Positions 20,648-32,215 of a DNA stretch of 64,000 bases are shown one piece after another. Every line of letters begins with the position of its first letter. Positions within the stretch are counted from its first letter, which is position 1. Source of the stretch: Hyphochytrium catenoides (taxonomy: Eukaryota; Sar; Hyphochytriomycetes; Hyphochytriales; Hyphochytriaceae); NCBI GenBank assembly GCA_900088475.1, contig FLMG01002184.1:62001-126000 (forward strand), in the 5' to 3' direction. The notes below the pieces were generated by a model, which saw only the letters and a program-made list of their open reading frames with translations, was not told where the DNA came from and ran no database searches. Both the position numbers and the translations under genes were made by a program.

Positions 20648-23600
20648 CTACTCCAGAAGCAAGTACGCCAGATCTGTCTGATGGATCTGAACTCCACTTC
20701 TGGCAGTGGCGCCAGCTGTTGAGATCAGAGCTTCGGCGTCTTCACTTCTTTCTTCTCTCCTGCATTGAAGCTTCTTTTCTCCTGACATTTGGTCGACTGC
20801 CTCTTCGAGCTGGAAATGCAGCTGCTGTTGTTTCATGATAGTAACGTAAGATCCGCGCTTCTCAGGCGGTAGTTGGGGTTTGCAATAGGATCCTGTCGTC
20901 GTTGCGTGAGATTTTGGCGGAGAGTTTTTGGTTTGTCTTGCGTGTGGTGCGTTATGTCGTGGTTGAGGTCCATAAGATCCGGCGTAACTACCTTCCGCCA
21001 TCTTCTCTATACCTCTTGGGTGCGCAGCCGCTTCTTCCTTTAGATGAGTTGTAGTTACGGCAGGAGCTTTGATCGTTGAGACTTCGCGAACATGTTCCTT
21101 ATCATGGTCATGTCCCTCTTTGTAGCTCTGTGTGGGTTGATATAACTCTTGTGTGTGCGTAGTGTGAGTTGAGAGAACTTGTCCCGCGACCACCTTTCTT
21201 GATTTCCTCCTCTGAAGCATCAGATCAAGCCGTTCCAGGGACTCTAGTATACGCTTTTCGTCCTGGTATAGTGTAATCTCATCCCTAGAGGTGCCTTCCG
21301 CAACAGCTCTTTCCCGGCCAGTTGTTTCCTTGTGTCGTTGCGTTGGCTGATGGCTCCTACCTTTGTTGACGTTGCTAGGAGGAAGCTTAGGCTGCGTTTG
21401 GAGGTCTATCGAAGTGTCTTGCGGGGACCGCGCGGTGGACCTGGTAGAATCTCCATGGCCATCTTTACCTAATGTCAATCTTTCCTTATCCTGCACCTCT
21501 TTTGGCGGGTCTTGTTGTGAGTCTTGTTGTGAGGTCTCCTTTAAGGGAACCCTGTCATGACGCTCTGTCGCTGGGGCTAAAGGCAATCTAGTCTTCCATT
21601 TCGAATGTCGTTGCGCTATGCTTTTCGCGTATTGCTTCCTCCTCTCTAGTAAGTTATGAGCGTGTAACCGCTGCTCTTCTTGAGGATGAATGGCAGGCCT
21701 AAGAGCGTTCTTTGCCCCTTTGTTGGCATCCGCACTTGATGACATTGACCTGGTATAAGCCTCAGACATGACAAAGTAGAGGCCTGCTCTTGCGCTCTCT
21801 TTTTCGCCTGCTTCTTCCCCGGTCTCCTTGGTCTGAGCTCGGTCCAATCTTATGTCCGGAATGCTAACCGGATTGGATGCCCCGTTAATGCCCCTTGAAA
21901 GCCAGGGTTGTTCATTGCCTGCTGTTTGGATCGTCCCGATTGCAGATTGCACTCCTCCGACTTGCTTCTTTGCATCCGTTTGTACGGCTTCCCCTTTCTC
22001 TGCTGATATTTTGGCTTTCATCTGCGCTCGCAGCTCGGCCAGTCCTGGAAAGCGATCCAAGATGCACTTGGAGGTTAAGCCTATGTCCATACCCTCCTTA
22101 TCATTCAATTGCTCGTTCTTTTGTGTCGACTGGCCAGGCGGCTTTGAAGACACGGTTGCGCAACTGGTGCTTCCTGTATCAAAGGATAGCCCGTCGTCGT
22201 CATCTTGACCCAAAGAGCCGTCGTCACCATCTTCATCCAATGAGTCTTCACAAAGACTTTCCGTCTCCATCTCTTCAACCATCCTGCAGGGCTCTTGCTC
22301 CATTGCATAGGCTTTGGCGTCTCGGATGTCAAGAGAGTCACGCAGGGAGCTCCTCCGAGGGCGCTTGTCAGGGCCTGAACCAGAGGGTCCAACTCTAGCT
22401 GGCTCGGCTACAGGTATGAGAACTTTTCCTTCTTCAAGACTATCGCGGAGCTCGGTCGGGATATGGATAGTGCTACCCCTCCTTGGACAATTGTCTTCGT
22501 CATCACTATGCTCCTAGACAAAGGAGTGTTAGAAAAATTTCTGACGGAGCTCTTTCATGGGCATCCCTACCTCCAGTCCGCTAGTTATCGTGACGCCACC
22601 TCTGGGTGTCTGATGAGTTGACAGGTCAGAAGGCAGTAACGCTTCAAATCTCTCTCCTTCGTCCTCAAAAGTTGAGTCGGATGAAGTCCGAAGGGCAATA
22701 TCCCACATTGCTTTAGGAAGACCCACCCAATTATTTTCAGTAACGGGACCGAAGGGCGAGCGAGACGTGCAACTGACCCTTTTTTGACATCTACTGTTAT
22801 CCTCCGAAGGCGGGAGTAAGTGTGGCGCAGTCTGTGTGACCTTTGAAGTACTCAACTTCTCATCGTCCCCACTATTTGGTTGACAGCTTGCCTGGACGAA
22901 GCCGAGTGACATACCGCCTGCTACGCGCACGTGTTGCTTTTGAGTGTTGTGAGCTTCTGTCGCGGTAGTGGCTACTCCACACGGGAGGGGACCCTTCACC
23001 GTGTAGCTAAAACAGTCCTGATAGGTTCGCGGAGTAGTCGCACATTTTCTCATCTGATAATTCTGAGTGTCTTGGCCGTTAGAGACTATCCTAAGTCTAC
23101 TGTCAGCCTTGATCCCTTCCCCTTTGCCACCAAGATCTCGTCTATCTCTCGATAACGCAATGTTTGAGTTGTTAACGTTGTTGTTGACTGCTTCTGGCTT
23201 GGCCAATGAGATTTTCCTGTTCGCAATGATGGTACTTTTGGCATGGCTCTGCGTAGAGGGTGGCCCTTTTAATGCTGTCTCATGCACTGTACGCTCACTT
23301 CCAGGTTTGACAACGTACTGCTCCGCAGAAGGCTGAGTCACTCGCTGCTCCGTTAAAGGGTGACGCAGTTGCGGGGTTGAACTGTCCTCTGACACCTTCA
23401 GAGGTTCAGGCGAGGCCGTGGTAAACTTTTCCGTCGTGTTTGTGATAGAAGGACCTTGACACTTCAGGTCTTTTGCTACATGCGACAGCAAAGACTAAGA
23501 GGAGTTCGTGAAGTCTTGTTAGTTTGCAAGTAGATTGCAGACTCACCTCTAGCCTGAACGCTGGGATCGCTCGCTATTTTTTGCTGACGAAGCTCTAACA

Positions 23601-24480
23601 AGGCATCCCTCTGAGTTTGAGCCTGTGCCTCTTGAAGCTCTAGAGCTCCCTTTTCAAGTTGGCTTGCAGAAACGCGCTTAGTTTCCCTTGTTGTTAACTT
23701 AACGCACATGAGCCAAGGATACCTTCGTCTTCTCTCCGCGGAAAGCGTAACGCCTCGTTCCCTCTGCCACTGGTCATTCCTTTGAGCTGCTCTGTCCTTT
23801 ATAACCTCACTGACCGCCAGGATGCGATCACTCCTGATAATTGCAGCATCTTGATCTTGAGTCACTAAGCCTTGTCTGTCCTCCGACTAAGAGAATCAAC
23901 ACAGTTCGTAAACACACGAATGACGTCCTATGATCTGAAAGGTATTAGAACCTGGGCGCCGGTAGGCTTCGCCTGGTAGCATGATTCAGGACTTGAACTT
24001 TTCATGTCAGCTGTGGTCGCGTGGGAAGAGGTCCTCTTTGCAGAGACCTTTCTGGCCGCAAGGTCAGCGTACCCAACCATATTGCTATTATTCCCTCTCC
24101 TTATATCTAAACCTAAGAGTTCACGGGTCGATAGGACGCGTATGGAGGCGGAGCATTATTCGTCCATCACCCAGTCATGGTGGTTGCTGCAGCGAAGGAT
24201 TACCCGGCAGCATTCACTTCCGAGCTGTACTCCTTCCACCATCATGGTCGGCCGTCAAGACTAGCTTAGGACCTATAATCCTTGATATAGGAATAGTAGC
24301 GGCCTCCGCAAGTAAGTATGCGTCTGACGAGACACGGCTTGTTGCTTCCCGACCCTGCGGCATCATCAGGTCCCTCCTGTCTAATGAGTGATGTTCAGTC
24401 ATGACAGCACTGGTCCCATCGAAGACTTTTTGTGAGGAATGACCAGAAGAGAGTGAATGAAGAGAACTGGGTGGTTTCAT
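20648..24480 (-). CDS. Uncharacterised 1170-residue, largely disordered protein
   Basis: Five exons join in phase: 24480-24240, 24112-23952, 23886-23547, 23475-22571 and 22513-20648. I do not recognise a domain. The protein is rich in Ser, Thr, Gln, Lys and Glu. Exon 3 encodes a basic, Gln/Glu-rich helix (KGALELQEAQAQTQRDALLE). The last exon has an acidic patch (SLDEDGDDGSLGQDDDD), helical stretches (QEEQRLHAHNLLERRKQYAK; LESLERLDLMLQRRKSRK) and a possible C-terminal coiled coil around VTIMKQQQLHFQLEEAVDQM. There is no signal peptide and no membrane segment. Consistent splice phases, strong donors and acceptors, and an open frame of 621 codons in the last exon support a real gene. Centrosomal, ciliary and cytoskeletal linker proteins can look like this, but that is only a compositional impression. 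The 5' end faces TRM5 across a 403-base gap. Confidence 0.7.
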
Positions 24481-24883
24481 TGCTTCTTTGATTAATCAAC
24501 TGTTAGGCATGGCGGTTATCAATGTTATTTGATGCTAATCCAGTTTGTTCACTGATCTCAACCAGTTGCTCCGGTTGCTTGCTGATTGATTGATTGATGT
24601 TTGATGATTGATGATTGACGTGTGAGCCCAGCCCACCGTCGTTGGCCATCTCTGGAAGAGCGGTCGACACTCACTCATCAATCAATCATCAGAATGCTCT
24701 TGTCTTCGGTGGGGCTCGCCTCACTTCTTCCGCCACAGCAATGATCCTCCCAACCATCTCTTATAGGTATTCCTTGTTATCCAGTTACCTGATGCTCTCC
24801 AACCCCGAGCAAAACTGATCAGACCAGCAATGAAAATGCTGCTTTCCTAGTCTCTAGGCAATCTGAGCTAAGGAGTTCCTTGG
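24481..24883. promoter_or_regulatory. Divergent promoter region with TGAT repeats
   Basis: This is the shared upstream region of the uncharacterised gene (minus) and TRM5 (plus). Around 24583-24620 there is a run of TGAT/GATTGAT units, and around 24671-24692 the complementary ATCA units recur (CACTCATCAATCAATCATCA). The two arms could pair imperfectly as a stem of about 20 bases. Regulatory meaning is not established. Confidence 0.4.
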
Positions 24884-26725
24884 ATGTTAACTGCGGCTTC
24901 CACCACCAGAATAACTTTCCCCAACATCTCAAGAGGAGTTTCTCGACTTGGGCCACAGCACCTTCTGCATTCAGTCTCCATGGAAGAGGATCAGAAGGGA
25001 AGGCGCTGCATTCCTGCCTTTTGGCAGTCAAAAGGTGGTTCTGTGGCCAATGGGCAAAGGAAAACGGCCTTCCTTCATGCAGACGGGTCCATCAACCGTG
25101 CTGCGTTCGGAGTGAGGACAGATTTGGTAGCTTTGAGAGTTCCAACTCAAAAGCTTAATGTTGTGAGCAAGACGTTAAGGCCCTACCTACTTGATGTCCT
25201 GCGGACGAAGCGAGTGGTAGCAGACAGCAGTGCAAGGTAGATAAGTGCTTTCTAACCCCTTTGAGGCTTTGGCCTGATGTCGTCGTCCTCAGTCCTCCAA
25301 ACTCCTCGAAGTTAGTACTTTGCAATGAGCGCGTTAGGGATGGGACCCTGGCAGACATTCCTGCAGATGTCCTACAGCCGATCAAGGATGACGTAAGCTC
25401 AACCACCGACCTCATTTTCTTGCTTGTTCTAAGGCGGCCATGCTTAGATAAAGGGAATCGTTCGCCATGAACTCTCACTTGGCTATGAGAATCTCACAGC
25501 AGAAGATGTCTTTGCCATGGTTCTTCCAGAGGATGTTGACAACCCCTCCTCCTTTGAGACTGTTGGCCATGTTGCTCATCTCAATCTAAGGTGCTTCTAC
25601 CAATATAGCTGATGAGTCCCGAATAATAATGTGATGCGACATTGTAGAGAGGGACAGCTTCCCTATAAGAAGCTAATTGGTGAGGTGCTACTGGACAAAA
25701 ATCCTGCCATCAAGACCGTAGTGAACAAGACGTCAACCATAGAGACAGAATTCAGAACTTTTCCGATGGAACTCTTGGCTGGAGAAAGTAATACCTTAGT
25801 TGAGGTAAAGGAGTGCGGCGCGAAGTACAAATTTGATTTTGCAGAAGTGTACTGGAACTCAAGGCTCCAGTATGAGCATCAACGCCTCGTAGACGAGATA
25901 TCTCAGTCCAAGGGAACCGTTGTTTGTAAGTGGGGTTCTTTAGGTCTTGTATAGGATGTCTTGGGCGTTTCCCTGACAAGCTATCTAAATCAACCTTACC
26001 CGAAGGCGATATGATGTGCGGCATCGGGCCTTTCGCCATTCCGCTGGGACTAAGAGGCTGTATCGTACATGCCAATGACCTTAATCCTAAGAGCTACGAA
26101 TATTTGGTCCAGAATATCAAGCTTAACAAGGTAGGCAGCTCAGGTTCTTGTTACGTATTCGAATGGAGTTTGCAAACCTTCTCTTTGCAGGTGTCTAAGC
26201 AAGTGCAAGCATATAATATGGATGGGCGAGCCTTCGTTCATCACCTACTAGCGCAAGGCGTGAGGTTTAATCGCATCATCATGAATCTTCCAGCCACGGC
26301 TATAGAGTTTCTAGGTATGACGGTGTACGTCATTCATGCCAGAAGCCCGCTTCTAACCATCATTTGTAGATGTATTCAAGTCTCTCTTCGACGATAGCTG
26401 GACTGTCTTACCGACTGTACATTGCTATTGCTTCTCCAGGCACGAAAAGTTTCTAGATGTACTCCAGGTGAGCTTAGATTATGAGGACCTCAGCGTTGTT
26501 GTAGGCTAAGAGTCTAACTGTGTTTCTTTTTAGCGCATTGAGGAAATACTTGACTGTCAGCTGGGCCAAGGGGAATTCCATGTCCATGATGTTCGGGACG
26601 TGGCCCCAAACAAGAGGATGCTTTGTGTGTCGTTCAAGCTACCAGACACCTGTCGAGCGTCACGACACCACCTGGCTTCCCGCAGTCCCAAACGCCGCCG
26701 GAAGGATTCAGGCTCTACTTCATAA
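24884..26725 (+). CDS. TRM5: TRM5/TRMT5 tRNA (guanine-37-N1)-methyltransferase
   Basis: TRM5 transfers a methyl group from S-adenosylmethionine to N1 of G37 beside the anticodon, which prevents +1 frameshifting. Eight exons fit in phase: 24884-25236, 25266-25392, 25448-25590, 25648-25925, 26006-26130, 26191-26314, 26370-26467 and 26534-26725, giving 479 residues. The N-terminus ([20 protein letters not shown]) looks like a mitochondrial presequence, and TRM5 acts in both nucleus and mitochondria in other eukaryotes. Family motifs are [46 protein letters not shown], the SAM-binding [51 protein letters not shown] and [18 protein letters not shown]. The tail is basic (SPKRRRKD). The tRNA-Phe gene nearby encodes a known class of TRM5 substrate, though the proximity may be chance. 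Confidence 0.95.
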
Positions 26726-26884
26726 AAAGCGAACTTAGACTGTTCAAGCAAAACGGGTGAGGGTCATGTTCCTTTCGGGTGCGTCTTAAGCTTGTGTTTG
26801 GGTCGCTCGAAGCTCCCGTCGCCGAATTCTACGGGAACCACTTTAGTGCTTTGCTAGTGCAAGTCGTCACGATGAGCAATCCAT

Positions 26885-27967
26885 TTACCTTTCTAGCTCA
26901 ACTTCTAGCTCCGTATCTGGGACAAGTGACTGTGCTGTCACTCTCTTAGAGCATCCTGCAAGCCCACACAGAGATGTTAATTAAGCAAATAAAATCTGAT
27001 CAAAGCTTCCGAATATCACCTGCGATGGGACAAGCTGTGGTTTTGTTTCTCTTCAATAAGGCCATGATTCCCTCCTTGGAATAGCTATGACCGCAAAGAG
27101 TACTAGAGAACGTGGTGTTTAGAAGTCGATGTAATGGAAAATTGAAGACACACGACAAACCATTTAAGCGGACTCCGCATATCTTGTCTGGTAACAGGGC
27201 ATTTTCTCTGGACTTGGCCGTCGTCCTCAAAGACTACATCCTCGTCCTGGTTTTCCTGTGTTGGAACAGATCGTGAGACGACGAAGGCTCATCACTGAAT
27301 TGACGCCAGACTCACACACCCTAAAAATGTCTTGGAAGGTCTTGTAGTGCTTGTGGCTCTTGTTATCCTGCGCCGCATGACTTTGCCTTAGACGCTCAAG
27401 CTCTTGCTTAATGACAGGGTAAAAGTCATAGTCGTCAGACTGGAGAGGAAATGTCAGCTTAAGTAAGGCAAATCCCCAATTCGACTTTCACCAACCGACC
27501 TCGTCCATGGGCATCTGGAGACCATCGATGACCTGTCCAAAGGCGGTAATGTTTCGCGAGAGATCTATCCAAGTATTCAAAGCTGCCTCCATCCTCTCAA
27601 CCTTACATGGGCGCCAGTTAATGTTAGGTGGGGTAACTTCGACAAACGGCACTCACCTCAGCTGGGTACTCTCCTTCTTCCTTCTTGATTGTCCTTGCCA
27701 GGCCATATAAGAGGCTGAGTCCAGTGGTCTCATCTCGCTGAAGCTGCTCCAATTTCCATTTGGCATCCTTGACCTCCCGTCGGAAGGACTGAGTAGCAGC
27801 GTCCATGCTCTGTACGCAGATTGTGAAGGGTTCCAAGAGTCTGTTCTGGTACGCTGGCTATGGTTCCTTCGAGCTCACAGAGCCCAACTTCCCGTCAAAA
27901 TAGCCAATGTCACTGCTTCTGAAGCGTTATGTAGAAAAGTAGAGCGGCTGCCCAGCACCAACTGCAT
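26885..27967 (-). CDS. NSE2: NSE2/MMS21 SUMO E3 ligase of the SMC5/6 complex
   Basis: NSE2 binds the SMC5 coiled coil and promotes SUMO transfer during DNA repair, through an SP-RING finger. Exons read: start ATG 27967 (MQLVLGSRSTFLHNASEA); LLEPFTICVQSMDAATQSF with a coiled coil through EGEYPAE; VERMEAALNTWIDLSRN; SDDYDFYPVIKQELERLRQS; ENQDEDVVFEDDGQVQRKCP followed by VTRQDMRSPLK; TLCGHSYSKEGIMALLKR followed by TTACPIA; and a last exon 26956-26885 giving GCSKRVTAQSLVPDTELE and ending EVELER. The SP-RING ligands are visible: Cys of KCPVT, Cys-His of LCGHSY and Cys of TACPIAGC. Without the last intron the frame would stop early after PIAGDIRKL. Splicing gtgata...cttgcag restores the conserved PIAGCS segment, so I prefer it. 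Length is about 240 residues, normal for NSE2. Confidence 0.88.
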
Positions 27968-28760
27968 TAAGAAGGTCTCAACTATGAGAGGCAACTACTT
28001 GTAGGAAGATGCAGCTGGGGCCTTTCTGACGATCTCTCGTTCGCGCGTTTTGTCTGCAAACTCCCGCCAAATAAATATTCTTGCCTGAATCGCAAATTTT
28101 TGCGCCGAAAATTGAAGACCCTGTGAGGGGTGGTTCCGAATCTTACGAAGGGACTAAGTGTTATATTACCCTCACCATGTGCGCTTTACGAGGATAAGCA
28201 GAAAAAGGCAAGAGTATACCAAAAGTACCAAAATATACGTTACCTGTTCTAAAGACATACCAAAAATTAACACCCACCCTCTTCTGCTCATCCTCAAAAC
28301 TACGAAGGGGTTCAAAAATGGTGATCATGGTGAAGCCCATAAGAGAAACAGAAGTTTCTGCAGGGCGCCGGCATGAGAGCAGTCCTGTTCAATCATTGAG
28401 AACTGATGTGGAGCCTTGGGAAATGTTGTAGGGTATGATAGCGGATGTAAGGTGTCTCCACTTTCGACTCGACATCTCCTACTCTATTAGAACTCTAACC
28501 TTAGGCTATTGAACTTTACATTAGTATGCCTTCCTATCGTAGTCGTGCACTGCGTTTGAAAGTGCATGATAGTGAGCATAAGAACAACTAGTCGCGATCT
28601 CCTCCAAGATGCCTGAAGATTGTGGCGCAGGCATCTCTTGCAAGTGCCACAAATGTGGTCCCACAAAGAGATCATCCAGAAGATGGTGGTAGTCGTACTT
28701 AGGTCGTCAGTGCCCCTTGGTTTTGATAAAGTGGCGAAGTCAGCGTAGAGTGGAGAGACT
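27968..28760. other. Intergenic region, no gene supported
   Basis: This is about 790 bases upstream of NSE2 and beyond the 3' end of the Cys-rich protein gene. The small open frames (28158-28376 plus, 28487-28780 minus) have no family features and no consistent splice pattern. It contains the NSE2 promoter by position. Confidence 0.35.
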
Positions 28761-29633
28761 TTAGTAGACTGCGGCAGCAATCTTCGCTAGTAAGCGGTCA
28801 TCCCAACTTCTACCTCTTGTTAATTTCCGCCTCTTTCTGCCATCTGTCCTATCTCTTTTGCCAGAAATAGCACCACCCTCTTCCTCCAGGTAGTGCCGAC
28901 TCCTGTCTCTGGCATGTGAAAGTGCAGCCTTTCTTGTTCTCTCTATTCTGCTTTGGTCGTTGATAACGTCCTGGGAGAAGCGAGAAACCTGCAGGAAGTC
29001 TCTCAAGCAGAAGATGGTGACAGTTTCACCAAGCTCTGTTGATGAGTTAGGTAGAGCCACGCGACAATGGTCAGGCCAAGACTAAGCAAGTGCTGCTCGT
29101 TTAGAGGTCCAGTACCTTCAAAAGCGTTTTCAGCAAACTGGTCTTTGGCAACCAACCGCTTGATCTCTTGAGGTCTTGATCTCGGTGCTAGTAAGTCTTG
29201 AAGCTCTGCATTTATGTCAAGTAGTGTTAGTGAGCGCCCACTGATACAGTTTCTGGTCAGCTTGCGCCACCTTGCTTTTTCTTAGCTTCAGCTTCATGAG
29301 ATGGACAGGTCTTGCCAGATGCTAAGCAGCACTTAGCACACATCGCGTAGCTACAATCTGTAATACCAGGCGAGAAGAACAGCGATTAAGCTTTGGCCAG
29401 CATGTGTCGTCTCTAATGTTCTACCTACTTTTCTTGCTTGGAAACCTATTACAGGTGGTGCACTTCGGCAGTTGGAGGAGGCTGTGTTTTGCTGTCTTGC
29501 TAGTAACCTTCGTCTCGGCCGCATCACTTCCATTTGCAGCAGGATGATTCATCCCTTTCGCCCTCCGAGTGGCGACTGTGGCTTTCTCGCCGGTCAATCT
29601 AGAGTCTGAAGTCCCCTTCTTTCCTCTAGGCAT
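28761..29633 (-). CDS. Unrecognised 218-residue Cys/His-rich (probable zinc) protein
   Basis: Four exons fit in phase: 29633-29429, 29357-29271, 29205-29116 and 29035-28761. The N-terminal 50 residues are basic (MPRGKKGTSDSRL...). A compact Cys/His cluster follows, split by intron 1: CTTCNRFPSKKN joined to CSYAMCAKCCLASGKTCPSH, with the pattern C-x2-C-x8-C-x4-C-x2-CC-x6-C-x2-H, which suggests one or two zinc sites. Next comes a short linker (LQDLLAPRSRPQEIKRLVAK) and an alpha-helical segment (CLRDFLQVSRFSQDVINDQS) followed by ERTRKAALSHARDRSRHYLE and a Lys/Arg-rich tail (RTDGRKRRKLTRGRSWDDRL) that looks nuclear. I cannot name the family. The Cys motif is reminiscent of zinc-binding extensions found on some RNA-modifying and regulatory proteins, but that does not identify it. 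Confidence 0.7.
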
Positions 29634-31529
29634 CACTACTTTCCTTTTAAGGCAGATCTTACAGCTGTTGATACTGTCACCCTACCCAGCAATAACAGCA
29701 ACAACCAATGTTCAGCGAGAGAATTGATAGTCTCACAGCTTCATTATTACAATCGAAGACGAAGAGCGGATGTGCCATGGTGCCTCTCTTATAAAAGAGA
29801 AGTGGGAGGAGGGAGAAGGCGCTGATGGTGATGATGCCATGATGCCAGTCCTTACAGGGCTACAGGGGATTTTCAGAGCTAGTCCATTTTGGCGGGAGCA
29901 TGAGTTACTTTGTCTCAAGGATACTTTGAAACAGTGAAATATAAAACTCAACTGAAGGCTTTGTAATCAATGACAAATAGCAAGAGACGGAAACTCTCAG
30001 TATACAAGGATAGGGAGACTGAGGAAGAGTGAAATTTATCAATGTTTTGTGCAATTCTTAGTAAAAAATCCCCCCTCTTTTTTCTCAATTCTCACGAGAG
30101 CATTAGGATTATCAAAGATTCTCTGGGCTAGTTACTGTACCGACTAAACGCCAATGACCACCAAAGACTTTTGAGTTGTTGAGTTCTGGTCCTGAACTCG
30201 AGTCGTTTCACTCGGAGTCTCAAGGAGTCCATCATCCCAGCCTGTCTATTCTGATGATGAATCTATCAGAAACTCACCGGCAACTCTGACCTCTTCTGAT
30301 GTGATGCAGCAGCAATCCTTGCTGGCCATCAGGGCCCTATTTCAAAATCTCAACGTAATAAAGAAAGCTACAATGTGATTGCTCTTGTTGTGATCTTTGT
30401 AGGCACGAGCCTTCCTTTGTTCGATCCGTGTACCTATGGCTTTTTGCATTCACTTCCATAAGTCCTTGGCAATCCATTGTTGAAGAAATACTCATCATCT
30501 GAAGCGCGCTCTCTCCTCTGCGGTTGGATTTTTTTCTTCAAGAATAGCAGAAACTGTTCTTGTTCTTATTGCTTCTCCATTTCCCTCCTCAAAGTACATT
30601 CTTAGGAGAATAGCATGCTTCTTTTTTCCCTTCACTGATGATGGTGTCAGAAGCGGAGTCGAGCAGTCACATTTCTTAGCTCTTGTCTCTCCCTATTATT
30701 ATCCCTTTTGCCATATCACTCTTTCTTCCTCGCCATCCTTCCTAATATGAGTAGTAGCTGACATCCAGCCGCATATCACTACGTCAGGAACAGTTGATGG
30801 TAAGGCGGTTAGGCGCCCTCCCTCTTTCCTATACCCCAATTGTAGGTTTACTAGAGGATTATGATCAACCCGGTCAACGTGCACTGACGAGAGGTTTTGC
30901 TGAGGCACTGTAAGCCCCTTGTGATCCATCCGTGATTGCGGCATCCACAATAACCTAGAGCACATGGTGCTCTCCCAATAAGAGTGGATTTCATATTTTT
31001 ATAAAAATAATAGCTGCTTCTTCAGTACAGAATCAGGACTGTGTTAACTCCCTCAAAGATCTGGGGAGAGTAAGCTCCGGCTGCCTTCCATCAATATTCC
31101 AAAGCTCTTATCGACGTTTGGTCAACTTAGGATCATTGTTGTGCTATTGAAAAGCAGCGTGTAAAACTCCAGACGGCGAAAGTACCCCACCCTGAAGCCA
31201 TAGTAAGAGTGCGTAGGTGTGTGATGATATTCGTGCAGTAATGGAGAAAACGGTTCAATGATAGGCTCACAATAACTCCTCCCCGACAATGTTATGGGAT
31301 AGGTATCATGACAGGAAGCAGCCAACGAGGAAAGTCAGGGGCCCTAAGCAATACCATGATAACTGACAGTTGTCAAGTGGATAGCTGAGGCACCACATCC
31401 GATTGATGTGGAAGCTGGTCTAGCCCTCAGCCTACGCTTAGGCTAGTAGCTACGAATAATTATCGCCTCCACTATGACAAAGATCAGTCTGCGTAAATAG
31501 AAGCGTATCCGTGAGCAAGGCCGGCAAAC
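29634..31529. other. Gene-poor stretch, no gene supported
   Basis: This is about 1.9 kb without a convincing gene. A plus-strand fragment near 30200-30380 reads SPSSQPVYSDDESIRNSPAT and then VMQQQSLLAIRALFQNLN before a stop. A minus-strand frame at 30699-30965 reads DHNPLVNLQLGYRKEGGRL and ends TTHIRKDGEEERVIWQKG. Either could be an exon of an unknown gene or debris of a mobile element; neither shows a family motif. Much of the remaining sequence is T-rich and non-coding in appearance. Confidence 0.3.
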
Positions 31530-32215
31530 TCAAAACGATCTAGTGAGTGGAGGGGGTACTCGCCTGAAAAGACTGAAACAGGAGATAAGTGCGTAGTAAA
31601 CAATTTTGCCAATAGTCTCCTTCTTGAGTCTCTTAAGCACTGGATTCTTAAGTATCTCGGTTGGGTCTACCATCTCGTCCTTCTGATGTATCCTGAAACG
31701 TGGGAGGATAAATTGTCGATATCATAGAGTAAGCGAGGCATGGTAGAGCAAGAGAAAGCGACAAAGACTTACTTTCGGAGATGCCACATGGCCAAGGGTA
31801 TATTAACGGCGAAGAAGGCTAACTGCCATGTTACCAGCAACAGTCCCACAAATACGAGATGGCCAACGATTTCTGGGTCTGGCCTCAGAAAGAGAAAGGG
31901 AAGACGGGAGGAAGAGTTAGGTGGGAGGATTATAGGGTGGTGCGTGCCATGCAACCCAGCAGGCGGAGTAAGAGCTCTTACACACTAGCCGGTTGAGCGA
32001 TTCTGCTACATCTGATGGATTGAGATAGTCCTCCTCAAGATCTTGGATCTTCGTGAGCTAAAGCATCATTAGGAAGTCAGTACAGATTCAACCGTAGAGA
32101 AGCACATTAGCCTTATGATAGCGATCCTCACCCAGAAAAGGGCCACCCCTACAAGAGAAATCCCAATCAAATATGCTATGAGCTCGAGAACGAAGAGCAC
32201 TGTTGCAAGCACCAT
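31530..32215 (-). CDS. CNIH: Cornichon/ERV14 family COPII cargo receptor
   Basis: Cornichon proteins are small ER membrane proteins that load selected transmembrane cargo into COPII vesicles. Four exons are in phase: 32215-32132, 32057-31982, 31878-31773 and 31692-31530, giving 142 residues (human CNIH1 has 144). The first membrane helix is LELIAYLIGISLVGVALFW. The conserved cytosolic or cargo-binding segment is IQDLEEDYLNPSDVAESLNR and LVYPEIVGHLVF, matching the family pattern DL..DY.NP......LN.LV.PE. The next helices are VGLLLVTWQLAFFAVNIPLA and WHLRK, then DEMVDPTEILKNPVLKRLKK, the typical DPT.I segment, and KIVYYALISCFSLF. Size, helix layout and motifs agree. The start faces the dynein gene across about 730 bases. 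Confidence 0.9.

Noticed and set aside
27000-27019. NSE2 ending with DIRKL
   Set aside because: It removes the last zinc-finger cysteine, whereas a good intron and in-phase exon downstream restore it.
28487-28780. 97-residue minus-strand frame next to the Cys-rich gene
   Set aside because: It overlaps the end of that gene in another frame and has no motif or splice support.
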